A DNA stretch of 52,876 bases from Iningainema tapete BLCC-T55 (GCF_014698965.1 NZ_JACXAE010000119.1:1-52876); one strand, 5' to 3'; positions 17,124-25,556 are shown, numbered from the stretch's first letter. The notes: generated by a model not told the origin, from the sequence alone. A program made the numbers and translations.

Positions 17124-17441
17124 ATGACTGATACAAAGCCTACTCGTACAGCGCGTCGGGGAAGAATTTTCCCGGAAATTCAATGGACACCAGAAAATAT
17201 TGCTCAACGGAAAGCTGAAAAAGAGGCGTTTCACCAGCGCTGCAAAGTAATTTTTGACCAAGTTCAACCAGAGTTAATCAAAACACACTACAACTGGTAC
17301 ATGGCAGTTGAACCTGATAGTGGAGATTATTTTATTGATCAGAATGTAGAAGTAGCTACACAATTAGCACGTCAAAAGCACCCGAATGTTATCCCGTTTG
17401 TCTTCCGCATCAATGAAACAGGGACATCTGGGACGATATGA
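17124..17441 (+). CDS. 105-aa conserved family protein, copy 1
   Basis: The protein shares a strict pattern with two others in the window (19333-19650 and, on the other strand, 43731-44048): RRGRIFPEIQW near the start, QRCKVIFDQVQPELI in the middle, HYNWYMAVEPDSGDYFID, and a RINETGTSG end. No function is known to me. The stop overlaps the next gene's start as ATGA, pointing to translational coupling with a retropepsin-like protease. A good GGGAGAAG lies ahead of the ATG. The fixed pairing suggests a substrate, chaperone or inhibitor of the protease, by inference only. Confidence 0.7.
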   Translation: MTDTKPTRTARRGRIFPEIQWTPENIAQRKAEKEAFHQRCKVIFDQVQPELIKTHYNWYMAVEPDSGDYFIDQNVEVATQLARQKHPNVIPFVFRINETGTSGTI

Positions 17442-17809
17442 TCCAAGGTAGGTTTGGCGATGATGATGAACTATTCTTTGAAATTGAATTAATTGCTGCT
17501 AATGGATTGGAACTGCCAACTGAAGCACTTCTAGATACAGGGTTCTCAGGATGGCTAACCATCAACAGCCAGGATTTAGATGGGCTAGATTGGATTTATG
17601 TGCGTAAGCAAACTCTGCAGACTGCTTCCGGGGAAGCAGAGTTTGATATCCATGTAGGAAAAGTGCGAATTGATGGACAAGAATTTGATATTCCTGTTTA
17701 TGCGGGTGATGGAGTACCAGAAGTTTTACTAGGTCGTCAGTGGTTGAAAAGTCGGCGGTTGGTAGTGGATGTGCTATCAGGAGTTTTAACACTAGGAACA
17801 AGTAGCTAA
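17438..17809 (+). CDS. Retropepsin-like aspartic protease
   Basis: The 123-aa product has the clan AA active-site motif LLDTGFSGWL (Asp33-Thr-Gly) and a later hydrophobic-Gly segment PEVLLGRQWL matching the ILG element of retropepsins. Like viral retropepsins it is a single-lobe domain and would need to dimerise. It overlaps the upstream 105-aa gene by four bases (ATGA). A close relative with the same partner lies at 43369-43734 on the other strand. There is no signal peptide, so it should act in the cytoplasm. Substrates are unknown. Confidence 0.8.
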   Translation: MIQGRFGDDDELFFEIELIAANGLELPTEALLDTGFSGWLTINSQDLDGLDWIYVRKQTLQTASGEAEFDIHVGKVRIDGQEFDIPVYAGDGVPEVLLGRQWLKSRRLVVDVLSGVLTLGTSS

Positions 17810-17996
17810 TAACACTCGCTTTGTAACGCTGCTTATGGATGGATAGTAGAGGGATAACGCTCTACAAATAAAATCTACAAACGCTCCAGACAACTATAAA
17901 TTTAGTGATATTTCAGTACAGTTACTGAAATAAATATGTTAAACGACGTGTTAGTTTGAGTTATCCACATCAAACCAAACACGGAGCGGGTATTTC

Positions 17997-18627
17997 GTGT
18001 CTGCTCAAGCCTCTGACAAAAGCTTTATTGCTGCCAATGTATCTCCTGATGACAAGTACCAACAAAGTAGAAGTCAACTGAGATTAACCGAGGTTTCGCC
18101 AATAGGTAAAGCTTGGGACAAGCATCGAGCCAACGCTGATCAAGTTTCCGAATATTATGCTAGCGCTGTTGAAGGTTGCTTCCATTCCTATGCTATGCGA
18201 GTGAGAATGTGTTCTGATACATATTTTAGCAATGATACCGCCTTCGTATTTCAGTCATGGCTATCTTTCCCATGCCAAGTGGGTAGCATTATGGCAGCAG
18301 TGCTTACGGATTGATTACCAGCCAGTTATTTATGTCAGCGCGATCGCCAAGTATCACGATCCCAAAGCGCTCATCCCAGAAATTCTTAAGTATCAGCTCA
18401 AGGAGTCAGACTTGGTTAGCGATCGCGAATGGTTTTTGGAGTTAACCCGCCAACTACACAAAACTAGAGCAATTGCTGTAGGGGGTGTACTAAGGCAGTA
18501 TATGCGGGAATTAGAGGAGAAAAATCAAGACCTGATTGACGAGAGTGAAGAGACGGATGAGGTAGATGGGGCAAGTGTGTCTTTCAGATGGGAGCGCAAG
18601 GTACAGAAGTACAAGATAGAGGGGTAA
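17997..18627 (+). pseudogene. Decayed rolling-circle replication (Rep) gene
   Basis: The first part (GTG at 17997) encodes GKAWDKHRANADQVSEYY and FHSYAMRVRMCSD, resembling the N-terminus of plasmid Rep proteins of the Rep_1 type. It runs out at a stop at 18314. A second frame from 18232 encodes PPSYFSHGYLSHAKWVALWQ and YVSAIAKYHDPKALIPEILKY, resembling the C-terminal half. The centre with the expected HUH motif and catalytic Tyr region is missing between them, so the gene carries an internal deletion plus frame change. It is best read as the relic of an integrated rolling-circle plasmid or phage. A complete Rep of this type is usually 300-400 aa. Confidence 0.7.
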
Positions 18628-18633
18628 CTAAGA

Positions 18634-18945
18634 TTAGTCAAGATACTCATAATCAGGAAGGTACGGTGGTTTGAGTCCCTTAAAGAAAGTAGAAGCGGAG
18701 TTCAAAAGATACCGAGTATAAGCGGCATGGCGATGGTGTGGATATCGAGATGCAAGACGGCAGTATTCAGTATAAGAAGCAATAAACCAAATCACTTTTC
18801 CAGTAACATAAAAGGTTTCACGGTGAATGCGAACAGACTTATACCAAAGAAGAAAAGTAGGGTTGGTTGTGAAAGAGTAAGGTACGAAGAGTCTTCCCAC
18901 GGGAAAGCCGGGAATTTCACTAAGATTAATCAAGAATTCTGGCAT
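18634..18945 (-). CDS. Hypothetical protein beside the Rep relic, 103 aa
   Basis: The frame encodes a 103-aa protein beginning MPEFLINLSEIPGFPVGRLF, rich in aromatic residues and with no recognised domain. The ATG is preceded by GAGG at a good distance (about 8 bases), which argues for a real gene. It is convergent with the Rep relic, ending 6 bases from it. It may be cargo of the former plasmid. A minus-strand terminator-like hairpin lies upstream of it at 19031-19076. Confidence 0.45.
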   Translation of the reverse strand: MPEFLINLSEIPGFPVGRLFVPYSFTTNPTFLLWYKSVRIHRETFYVTGKVIWFIASYTEYCRLASRYPHHRHAAYTRYLLNSASTFFKGLKPPYLPDYEYLD

Positions 18946-19030
18946 ATTAATACCTCATTAGTTTTTCCTATTTATTTAGGCGATAGCCTATGAATAATTG
19001 CGTGAGTCACAGCTTCACCCTGCCCGAACA

Positions 19031-19076
19031 AACAAAAAAAGAAACCCCCGCCACTTAACGAATAGGTGACTGGGGG
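19031..19076 (-). terminator. Minus-strand hairpin with T-tract
   Basis: Read on the minus strand, CCCCCAGTCACCT and AAGTGGCGGGGG can pair, followed by TTTCTTTTTTT. It looks like a strong intrinsic terminator but has no gene upstream on that strand. It may end a small or antisense RNA, or be left over from the integrated plasmid. It lies in the 18946-19332 gap, which otherwise holds only the RHH-tail remnant. Confidence 0.5.
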
Positions 19077-19208
19077 ATGAAAATTACCTTGACTAGAAAC
19101 TGGGAAATAACCCCGATGAGCAGTTATAAAACTGCCTTAAAAGCGACGTAATATTACCTTTGAGCGTGAGCGAGCATTCTTCGACAAGAAATTTACTGAA
19201 TACACGAA

Positions 19209-19316
19209 ATGTATCCAAGAGATCCAGTGGCTGAAGTACGGGCGGAACGGGAAGAACAAATTTATAGAGTGATGAGAAGCTTGAACGTGGTTTGTCTAAG
19301 AGCTATTTTGAGTTAA
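19209..19316 (+). pseudogene. Remnant of the RHH-gene C-terminus
   Basis: This 36-codon stretch encodes MYPRDPVAEVRAEREEQIYR, matching the tail of the RHH protein at 16779-17075 (MYHGDPVAEVRAEREKQIER), then diverges. The sequence between it and the following 105-aa gene also matches the first copy (GGGAGAAG-AACAATGACTGATACAA). The whole RHH-tail plus 105-aa gene segment is therefore a duplicate whose RHH DNA-binding part has been lost. Confidence 0.65.
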
Positions 19317-19332
19317 AAAGGGAGAAGCAACA

Positions 19333-19650
19333 ATGACTGATACAAGGAATACGCGCACAGCACGCCGGGGAAGAATATTCCCAGAAATTCAGTGGTCTGA
19401 AGAAAAAATAGCGCAATGGAAAGCTCAACAAGAGGCATTTTACCAGCGCTGCAAACCCATTTTTGACCGTGTTCAACCAGAGTTAATAAACACTCACTAT
19501 AACTGGTACATGGCAGTTGAACCGGAGAGTGGAAACTATTTCATAGACACAGATGAATTAACTGCTATTAACAAGTCTCGTCAGCAGCACCCAAATGCTC
19601 CTGTATTTATATTCCGGATTAATGAGACAGGTGTATCCGGAACAATATGA
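19333..19650 (+). CDS. 105-aa conserved family protein, copy 2
   Basis: This is a close paralogue of the 17124-17441 product, with the same RRGRIFPEIQW, HYNWYMAVEPESGNYFID and RINETGVSG landmarks. The ATGA junction that would start a retropepsin partner is still there (ATGATAGAGAGCAGATAG). It runs into a stop after five codons, so the partner is missing. A Uma2-family gene follows instead. Copy 2 is thus an orphan of the two-gene cassette. Confidence 0.65.
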   Translation: MTDTRNTRTARRGRIFPEIQWSEEKIAQWKAQQEAFYQRCKPIFDRVQPELINTHYNWYMAVEPESGNYFIDTDELTAINKSRQQHPNAPVFIFRINETGVSGTI

Positions 19651-19685
19651 TAGAGAGCAGATAGCAAAAAGATGCATTGTACATT

Positions 19686-20306
19686 ATGACCCAAACCCTA
19701 CCCACACAAAAGCTATTTACCTTTGATGAATTCATCGAATGGTATCCGGATTCAATATTGCGCTACGAGCTACATAATGGAGTAATTGTAGAAATGCCTC
19801 CACCAACTGGAGATCATGAAGATGTTGTAGGTTTTTTAACCCAAAAAATAGCAGCCGAGTTTGAGCGGCACAACCTACCCTACCGCATCCCAAAATCAGC
19901 TTTAGTCAGAACATCCAGTGGGGAATCTGCCTATATACCTGACGTATTGTTAATCAACCGCGATAATCTTAAAAATGAACCGCTGTGGAAAAAACAATCG
20001 ACTGTTATTTACTCCGAAACTGTACCGTTAGTTGTTGAAATCGTTTCCACTAATTGGCGTGATGATTACTACGATAAGTTTGGGGACTATGAAGAGATGG
20101 GCATCCCAGAATACTGGATTGTAGACTATGCAGCGTTAGGTGGGCGCAAATTTATTGGCAACCCCAAACAACCTACTATTTTCGTATGTGAATTAGTGGA
20201 CGCAGAATATCAAATGACCCCGTTTAGGGGTACTGATCGTATTGTATCGCCTACATTGCCACAGTTAAACTTGACCGCGCAACAGGTTTTTGATTCAGTT
20301 TTGTAG
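19686..20306 (+). CDS. Uma2 family (DUF820) putative endonuclease
   Basis: The product (206 aa) has the Uma2 layout: FTFDEFIEWYPDS and RYELHNGVIVEMPPPTGDHEDVVGFL near the start, YIPDVLLI, VPLVVEIVSTNWRDDYYDKFGDYEEMGIPEYWIVDY, and a C-terminal LNLTAQQVFDS. Uma2 proteins are PD-(D/E)XK-fold proteins that are greatly expanded in cyanobacteria; their cellular role is unsettled. The ATG at 19686 is chosen over an upstream TTG at 19677 because the family begins MTQTL-like. The gene lies in the slot where the retropepsin partner of copy 2 would be expected. Confidence 0.88.
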   Translation: MTQTLPTQKLFTFDEFIEWYPDSILRYELHNGVIVEMPPPTGDHEDVVGFLTQKIAAEFERHNLPYRIPKSALVRTSSGESAYIPDVLLINRDNLKNEPLWKKQSTVIYSETVPLVVEIVSTNWRDDYYDKFGDYEEMGIPEYWIVDYAALGGRKFIGNPKQPTIFVCELVDAEYQMTPFRGTDRIVSPTLPQLNLTAQQVFDSVL

Positions 20307-20396
20307 ATTTAATTTACAAATAGGCAGCGATATTGTTTTGGTGAGTACTTGTGAAGCGTCGAATCCAATTTTAGATTCTGGATTGTCGCCTCAGAT

Positions 20397-20690
20397 TCAC
20401 TTAACTGTTACTGCTAGGTGCAACCCCAAAGCATCAAGCAAGGCACTCAGACAATAAAATTCCACTTGTTCTTTCTCCAACAACATCTGGTCAAGTTTTT
20501 CATAACATTCCTTAACTTGTGCTGAAAGTTGATAAATTCCTCCTTGCGCTTCAATAACATTTTTCAGCGCCTTACTTAACATTTTCGGGTTACCCTCTTC
20601 TAAAACAACCTCGATATAAGTTGCAGCTTCCAATGGGTCTAGTAGGTCTTGAATAAGTTTTTCGTGATAACTTGTACTTCTAGGCGTCAT
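20397..20690 (-). CDS. HigA-like antitoxin (HTH)
   Basis: The 97-aa product has an N-terminal IQDLLDPLEAATYIEVVLEEG segment and an ALKNVIEAQGGIYQLSAQ segment typical of the addiction-module antidote family. The C-terminal part (VEFYCLSALLDALGLHLAV) ends like known HTH antitoxins. It overlaps the upstream RelE/HigB-type toxin gene by 11 bases, the usual toxin-first HigBA order. It probably neutralises the toxin and represses the operon. Confidence 0.75.
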   Translation of the reverse strand: MTPRSTSYHEKLIQDLLDPLEAATYIEVVLEEGNPKMLSKALKNVIEAQGGIYQLSAQVKECYEKLDQMLLEKEQVEFYCLSALLDALGLHLAVTVK

Positions 20691-21018
20691 CTCTACTCCT
20701 ATAGTCTTGCCAATATTCTTTAGCTATACGAATATCTTGTGCTTGAGTACTTTTATCTCCCCCACATAAAAGTAGAATAATTGTTACCTGGTCTTGTCCC
20801 AAGTATATGCGGTAGCCAGGACCGTAGTCTATTCTCAGTTCAAAAACACCGTCTCCAACTGACTTATAGTCTCCTAAATTACCATCTTCAACTCGGTCAA
20901 GTCTTGCTCTGATTTTAGCTTTTGCTTTTCTATCTCGCAAACTATCTAGCCACTCATCAAAAGGATTTCTCCCATCTGCTGTCAGGTAATTTCTGATCTC
21001 CCTTGGTTGTACTTCCAT
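20680..21018 (-). CDS. RelE/HigB-type toxin (Gp49-like)
   Basis: The 112-aa product begins EVQPREIRNYLTADGRNPFDEWLDSLRDRKAKAKIRARLDR and continues GDYKSVGDGVFELRIDYGPGYRIYLG, the pattern of the phage-derived Gp49-like/HigB branch of RelE toxins. These act as ribosome-dependent mRNA endonucleases. The HTH antitoxin follows with an 11-base overlap. It lies upstream of pdxA on the same strand but looks like an independent module. Confidence 0.8.
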   Translation of the reverse strand: MEVQPREIRNYLTADGRNPFDEWLDSLRDRKAKAKIRARLDRVEDGNLGDYKSVGDGVFELRIDYGPGYRIYLGQDQVTIILLLCGGDKSTQAQDIRIAKEYWQDYRSRDDA

Positions 21019-21039
21019 ACTTTACATGTCAGGTGATTC

Positions 21040-22086
21040 TTACGCTTCTCTCCTTTGTTGCACCAACTCAGCCGCTAACTGAATGGCTGCTTTCATACTT
21101 GTAGCATCGGCGATTCCCTTTCCGGCAATATCAAATGCTGTACCATGATCGGGTGATGTGCGAATGAAAGGAAGACCGATTGAAGTATTTACTGCTCTGT
21201 CAAATGCCATCAGCTTGACGGGAATTAAGCCTTGGTCGTGGTAAAGTGCAAGGTAGGCATCAGCGGTTTGAATCTGAGCATTTCCGTACCAAGCTTGACC
21301 TGGTTTGACCCACATTGTATCTGGTGGAATGGGACCTTCTAGCTTTATGTTTGGGCGATTTTTACGTTCAAGCTCTATCCACGGTATTAGCCAATCTTGT
21401 TCTTCTTTTCCAAGTTGTCCAAGTTCCCCACTGTGGGGATTTAAACCAGCGATCGCAATCCTCGCTGTCTTTAAACCAAAGTCACGTTCCAAACACTCCA
21501 CCAGCAATTCAAGTTTTTCTGTCATCAACTCCGGTGTTAATACTTGAGATACTTGACATAATGGTATATGTGTGGTAACGAGTAAAGTGCGGAGTGTCCA
21601 GCCAGTATGAGGCGATCGCGCTACGAATAACATTCCCACACGATCAGCACCTGCTAACTCTGCCAAAAGTTCTGTTTGCCCAGGATAATTATATCCGGCA
21701 GCCTTCCAAGCAGATTTGGCGATCGGACCTGTAACAATTCCATCAAACTCACCTGCTAGTGTACGGGTAATGGCTGTTTCCATATAAGCAAAGCTAGCCG
21801 CGCCACTTGCCGCATTACCTGTTCCAATCACAATTTCTTGTTGAATATGTTCTGGTAGGGGTACATTAAGGATTGACAGTTCGGCTAAATTCAGTTTTTC
21901 GTAATTCCGTAATAAATCTTGGCTACCTACTACTGTTAGATCGCAATTTTTGCTGATTTCAGGATCTGCCAAAGCTTTTAAAATTACCTCAGTTCCAATT
22001 CCAGCTGGATCTCCCAATGTTAGTGCTAGACGTGGGCGATGGTTATTACGTAAATTTTCTCTTTTCATTTGACCAATTTGATACAT
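21040..22086 (-). CDS. pdxA: 4-hydroxythreonine-4-phosphate dehydrogenase
   Basis: PdxA oxidises 4-phosphohydroxy-L-threonine with NAD in the DXP-dependent pyridoxal-5-phosphate pathway. The product (348 aa from the chosen start) has [20 protein letters not shown] at the N-terminus, [25 protein letters not shown], and [36 protein letters not shown] near the C-terminus, with the metal-binding His/Asp residues in place. The start at 22086 ([11 protein letters not shown]) is preferred because the longer frame to 22152 runs into a palindromic repeat (22140-22164) and adds residues unlike the family. The gene is divergent from petM. Confidence 0.92.
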   Translation of the reverse strand: MYQIGQMKRENLRNNHRPRLALTLGDPAGIGTEVILKALADPEISKNCDLTVVGSQDLLRNYEKLNLAELSILNVPLPEHIQQEIVIGTGNAASGAASFAYMETAITRTLAGEFDGIVTGPIAKSAWKAAGYNYPGQTELLAELAGADRVGMLFVARSPHTGWTLRTLLVTTHIPLCQVSQVLTPELMTEKLELLVECLERDFGLKTARIAIAGLNPHSGELGQLGKEEQDWLIPWIELERKNRPNIKLEGPIPPDTMWVKPGQAWYGNAQIQTADAYLALYHDQGLIPVKLMAFDRAVNTSIGLPFIRTSPDHGTAFDIAGKGIADATSMKAAIQLAAELVQQRREA

Positions 22087-22139
22087 AATATAATTTGGTT
22101 TTGTGGTTATGCTGTGGGATAGACGTTTTGACGAATTAG

Positions 22140-22164
22140 AGAGACGTTCCAACGGAACGTCTCT
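22140..22164. repeat. GAGACG palindrome (family B), copy 1
   Basis: AGAGACGTTCC and GGAACGTCTCT are perfect 11-base arms around AAC. It sits upstream of pdxA. Related palindromes lie at 22387, 23549 and 28211. Confidence 0.75.
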
Positions 22165-22281
22165 ACCATCTGTGGGAATTGTGATTTACAATAATTAATG
22201 CAGGTCTAATACTATAGCGTCTCTACCTGGCTGCTGATAGACTTAACTTAATTAAATAATTCGTAAAGGAGAATCACATCA

Positions 22282-22389
22282 ATGAGCGGCGAAATGTTGA
22301 ATGCAGCTCTTTTGTCTTTTGGTTTAATCTTTGTCGGCTGGGCTGTAGGTACTTTATTACTTAAAGTTCAGGGCGTTGAAGAAGAGTAG
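22282..22389 (+). CDS. petM: Cytochrome b6f subunit PetM
   Basis: The 35-aa product is one transmembrane helix ([19 protein letters not shown]) with a short acidic tail VQGVEEE, the classic form of PetM, the small 7th subunit of the cytochrome b6f complex in thylakoid membranes. AAGGAG lies 10 bases before the ATG. The stop TAG at 22387 is also the first three bases of a family-B palindrome. petM precedes the ycf39-like gene in the same direction. Confidence 0.9.
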   Translation: MSGEMLNAALLSFGLIFVGWAVGTLLLKVQGVEEE

Positions 22390-22413
22390 AGACGTTCCGG
22401 CGGAACGTCTCTA
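22387..22413. repeat. GAGACG palindrome (family B), copy 2
   Basis: TAGAGACGTTCC and its complement flank GGC. The first bases provide the petM stop codon, and the hairpin may end the petM message. Confidence 0.75.
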
Positions 22414-22489
22414 AATTTAAGATACGGGTGTGGTGAGACAAAATTTTCCCTACACCCTACCCCCTGTCAAAAGGCTTAGTTAAATTTTT

Positions 22490-22507
22490 TGTAAACTTTT
22501 GTTTACA
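22490..22507. promoter_or_regulatory. Inverted repeat upstream of the ycf39-like gene
   Basis: TGTAAAC-TTTT-GTTTACA is a perfect 7/4/7 inverted repeat 58 bases before the ycf39-like ATG. It resembles an operator in size. It does not fit the NtcA consensus GTA-N8-TAC, since the spacing is N10. A regulatory role is inferred from position. Confidence 0.35.
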
Positions 22508-22564
22508 TACTTCCATCTGATAAGATTTTATTCATAAAAGTTTAAATATCCTTAAATTACCCTC

Positions 22565-23548
22565 ATGACATTATTAATCGTTGGTGCCACTGGCACCTTG
22601 GGAAGACAAGTGGCTCGTCGTGCCATCGATGAGGGATACCAAGTACGTTGTCTTGTTCGGAGTGCAAAAAAAGCTGCATTTCTCAAAGAATGGGGAGCGG
22701 AACTTGTACCTGGAGACTTGTGTTACCCCCAGACATTACAGGCAGCACTTGAAGGCGTCACCGCAGTTATTGATGCGGCAACATCTCGTCCTACGGATTC
22801 ACTAAGTATTAAACAGGTGGATTGGGAAGGCAAAGTATCTTTAATCCAAGCATCAGTAGCGGCGGGTGTAGAACGTTTTATATTTTTCTCAATTTTAGAA
22901 GCAGATCAATATCCAGAAGTACCGCTAATGGAAATTAAGCGGTGTACAGAATTATTTTTAGCAGAATCGGGATTAAATTATACCGTATTGCGCTTAGCAG
23001 GCTTTATGCAAGGTTTAATCGGGCAATACGGAATTCCCATTTTAGAAGGGCAGCCAGTTTGGGTAACGGGTACGTCTTCTCCCATTGCCTATATGGATAC
23101 GCAAGACATTGCTAAATTTGCTGTACGTGCTTTATCAGTAAAGGAAACAGAAAAGCAAGCCTTTCCTGTAGTGGGAACCAGAGCTTGGAGTGCTGAAGAA
23201 ATCATTAGCCTTTGCGAACGCTTGTCTGGAAAAGATGGTAGAGTATCGCGGATGCCCATAAATTTATTGCGGACAATGCGTCAAGTATTGCGATTCTTCC
23301 AATGGGGGTGGAACGTATCAGATAGACTGGCGTTTACAGAAGTACTGGCAAGTGGTAAACCGCTGAATGCTCAAATGGATGAGGTTTACAGAGTATTTGG
23401 TTTAGACCAAAACGAAACTACCACAGTAGAAGGCTATTTGCAAGAGTACTTCAACCGAATTATGAAGAAGCTTAAAGAGCTAGACTACGAAAAAGATAAA
23501 AAGAAAAAGCAGAAATCAAAAAGATCTCCGTTTAAAAGTAGTCAGTAG
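22565..23548 (+). CDS. ycf39: Ycf39-like NAD(P)-binding protein
   Basis: The 327-aa product is an atypical short-chain dehydrogenase with TLLIVGATGTLGRQVARRAIDEGY at the N-terminus, LVPGDLCYPQTLQAAL, and AGVERFIFFSILEADQYP. It matches Ycf39/HCF244, which in cyanobacteria binds high-light-inducible proteins and chlorophyll synthase and helps assemble photosystem II. The C-terminus is strongly basic (KDKKKKQKSKRS). The gene follows petM in the same direction. The stop TAG runs into a family-B palindrome at 23549. Confidence 0.88.
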   Translation: MTLLIVGATGTLGRQVARRAIDEGYQVRCLVRSAKKAAFLKEWGAELVPGDLCYPQTLQAALEGVTAVIDAATSRPTDSLSIKQVDWEGKVSLIQASVAAGVERFIFFSILEADQYPEVPLMEIKRCTELFLAESGLNYTVLRLAGFMQGLIGQYGIPILEGQPVWVTGTSSPIAYMDTQDIAKFAVRALSVKETEKQAFPVVGTRAWSAEEIISLCERLSGKDGRVSRMPINLLRTMRQVLRFFQWGWNVSDRLAFTEVLASGKPLNAQMDEVYRVFGLDQNETTTVEGYLQEYFNRIMKKLKELDYEKDKKKKQKSKRSPFKSSQ

Positions 23549-23568
23549 AGACGCGATTAATCGCGTCT
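23549..23568. repeat. 20-bp palindrome (family B relative), copy 3
   Basis: AGACGCGATTAATCGCGTCT is a perfect palindrome starting one base after the ycf39-like stop codon; TAGAGACG spans the stop. A partial repeat of the right half (CGTCTGTACAG) follows at about 23564 and again near 23585. Confidence 0.7.
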
Positions 23569-23704
23569 GTACAGTTACGGCAGAGCGTCTGTACAGGAGA
23601 GAAGATAAAATAATGATTTTTGACAAATAACTAGTGACTAAGTTGTCAAAAATGTGTAACTATAAACATAATAAGAAGCATCATCAAAACTTGGATATCT
23701 GATT

Positions 23705-24622
23705 GTGCCGAAAGTAGGCATTATCTACAATGACGTTAAACCGATCGCGAGTCGTGTCGCGCTCGAACTCAAGGAAAAGTTCACAGCCGCAGGTTGGGAT
23801 GTGTGCATCACAACTGGCGTAGGTGGTATGTTGGGCTACTCCAACCCGGAAAGCCCTGTATGCCACACACCAATTGAAGGTTTGACACCCCCTGGCTTTG
23901 ATTCAGAAACAGAGTTTGCTGTTGTATTGGGGGGAGATGGTACTGTCTTGGCGGCGGCTCGTCAAGTCGCACCTTGTGGTATTCCTATGCTAACGGTAAA
24001 TACGGGACACATGGGATTTTTGACGGAAACCTACCTCAACCAAGTACCACAAGCAATAGAGCAGGTAATGGCAGGTAAGTATGAAATAGAAGAGCGGGTA
24101 ATGCTGACAATTAAGGTGTTTCGAGAAGATGCCGTAATTTGGGAAGCTCTCTGCTTGAATGAGATGGTGCTGCATCGGGAACCCTTGACTTCAATGTGCC
24201 ATTTTGAAATTGCCGTGGGATGCCATGCGCCTGTGGATATTGCCGCAGACGGTGTGATTATTTCCACGCCAACTGGTTCTACAGCTTATTCTCTGAGTGC
24301 AGGTGGACCAGTTGTTACTCCTGGTGTGCCTGTGTTACAATTAGTGCCGATTTGTCCTCACTCCCTAGCTTCTAGGGCTTTGGTATTTCCTGATAGTGAG
24401 CCAGTAAATATTTATCCAGTCAATACACCTCGTTTGGTAATGGTGGTAGATGGTAATGGCGGCTGCTATGTTCTACCCAATGATCGGGTACAAGTGACGC
24501 GATCGCAATATAGCGCCCGTTTCATCCGCCTACAACCACCAGAATTTTTCCGCATTCTACGGGAAAAACTCGGTTGGGGTTTACCACACATCGCTAAGCC
24601 GACTTCTGTGGAATTACCCTAA
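23705..24622 (+). CDS. nadK: NAD kinase
   Basis: The 305-aa product has the NAD kinase signatures [15 protein letters not shown] (GGDGT) and [11 protein letters not shown], and [23 protein letters not shown] near the C-terminal half. It phosphorylates NAD to NADP. The start is GTG at 23705 ([12 protein letters not shown]), the expected N-terminus. Cyanobacteria usually carry two NAD kinases; which paralogue this is cannot be told from this window. An NblR-like regulator follows about 250 bases downstream. Confidence 0.92.
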   Translation: MPKVGIIYNDVKPIASRVALELKEKFTAAGWDVCITTGVGGMLGYSNPESPVCHTPIEGLTPPGFDSETEFAVVLGGDGTVLAAARQVAPCGIPMLTVNTGHMGFLTETYLNQVPQAIEQVMAGKYEIEERVMLTIKVFREDAVIWEALCLNEMVLHREPLTSMCHFEIAVGCHAPVDIAADGVIISTPTGSTAYSLSAGGPVVTPGVPVLQLVPICPHSLASRALVFPDSEPVNIYPVNTPRLVMVVDGNGGCYVLPNDRVQVTRSQYSARFIRLQPPEFFRILREKLGWGLPHIAKPTSVELP

Positions 24623-24634
24623 CACCGCTGCGCG

Positions 24635-24667
24635 AAAGTCAAAAGTCAAAAGTCAAAAGTCAAAAGT
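24635..24667. repeat. AAAAGTC heptamer tandem repeat
   Basis: About four and a half copies of AAAAGTC follow the nadK gene. Heptamer arrays of this kind are typical of heterocystous cyanobacteria and copy number may vary between strains. Confidence 0.8.
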
Positions 24668-24869
24668 ATTTGGATTTTGGATTGACGTTGTTCTCATAAA
24701 TCAAAAATATCAAATTCTGAATTAGTCATTAAATTTACAGTATCCATAATTAGGATAGCTGATACTTAAACGTGCTAAAACAGGGTAGAAGACTAGTAAA
24801 CTCAGAGTTGCTCACTCATCAAAAACTGGGAAAAAGCAACTCTACCCCAATCTAAAATCCAAAATCCAT

Positions 24870-25556
24870 ATGACTCTCGCTCACAGCCCTTGTGTTTTGG
24901 TGATAGAAAGTGATGAAAGCCTAGCAAATCAACTGGCTTTCGATTTGAAAGAAGCAGGCTACGATCCCGTCTTGGCGGCAGATGGGGCAAATGGTATACA
25001 AAATTGCCGGGATCGCTCTCCTGCTTTAATTGTAATCGATAGAATGTTGTCAGGAGAATCAGGGCTTTCACTGTGTAAAAATTTGCGCAATACGGGAATG
25101 CGCGAGCCTGTGCTAGTCTTAATGGCGCGGGATGCAGTTGATGATCGAATCGCTTGTTTAGAAGCAGGTGCTGACGATTACTTCCTCAAGCCCTACCGTT
25201 CAGAAGATTTTTTGAACTTGATTCGTCTTTATCTCAAACCGGATATAGATACCACTGAGCAGTTACGTTTCGGCGATTTAGTTTTAGACATAGCCACCCG
25301 TCGCGCCATTAATAATGGACGGGCAATTGACTTGACCATGAAAGAGTTTGAACTGCTAAAGTATCTTATGGAACATCCCCGGGAAGTATTAACCCGTGAA
25401 CAAATTCTCGAAAATGTTTGGGGTTATGACTTTATGGGCGAATCCAATGTCATTGAAGTGTATATTCGTTACTTACGCCTGAAAATAGAAGATGAAGGTC
25501 AAAAGCGCTTAATCCAAACGGTGCGAGGTGTAGGTTACGTTCTGAGAGAACAATAA
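24870..25556 (+). CDS. nblR: NblR-like OmpR-family response regulator
   Basis: The 228-aa product has a receiver domain (residues 8-120) with Asp57 in VIDRMLSGESG, the expected phospho-acceptor, and LEAGADDYFLKPY. An OmpR winged-helix DNA-binding domain follows (LTMKEFELLKYLMEHPREVLTREQILENVWGY; VEVYIRYLRLKIE-like). NblR controls phycobilisome degradation and survival under stress in Synechococcus. The assignment rests on overall resemblance and on the neighbourhood with nadK, so NblR-like is safer than a firm identity. No histidine kinase is nearby, so it is an orphan regulator. An ATG start is used and no strong ribosome-binding site is obvious. Confidence 0.75.
   Translation: MTLAHSPCVLVIESDESLANQLAFDLKEAGYDPVLAADGANGIQNCRDRSPALIVIDRMLSGESGLSLCKNLRNTGMREPVLVLMARDAVDDRIACLEAGADDYFLKPYRSEDFLNLIRLYLKPDIDTTEQLRFGDLVLDIATRRAINNGRAIDLTMKEFELLKYLMEHPREVLTREQILENVWGYDFMGESNVIEVYIRYLRLKIEDEGQKRLIQTVRGVGYVLREQ

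Noticed and set aside
22490-22507. NtcA-binding site before the ycf39-like gene
   Set aside because: The spacing between GTA and TAC is 10 rather than 8 bases, so only a generic inverted repeat is claimed.
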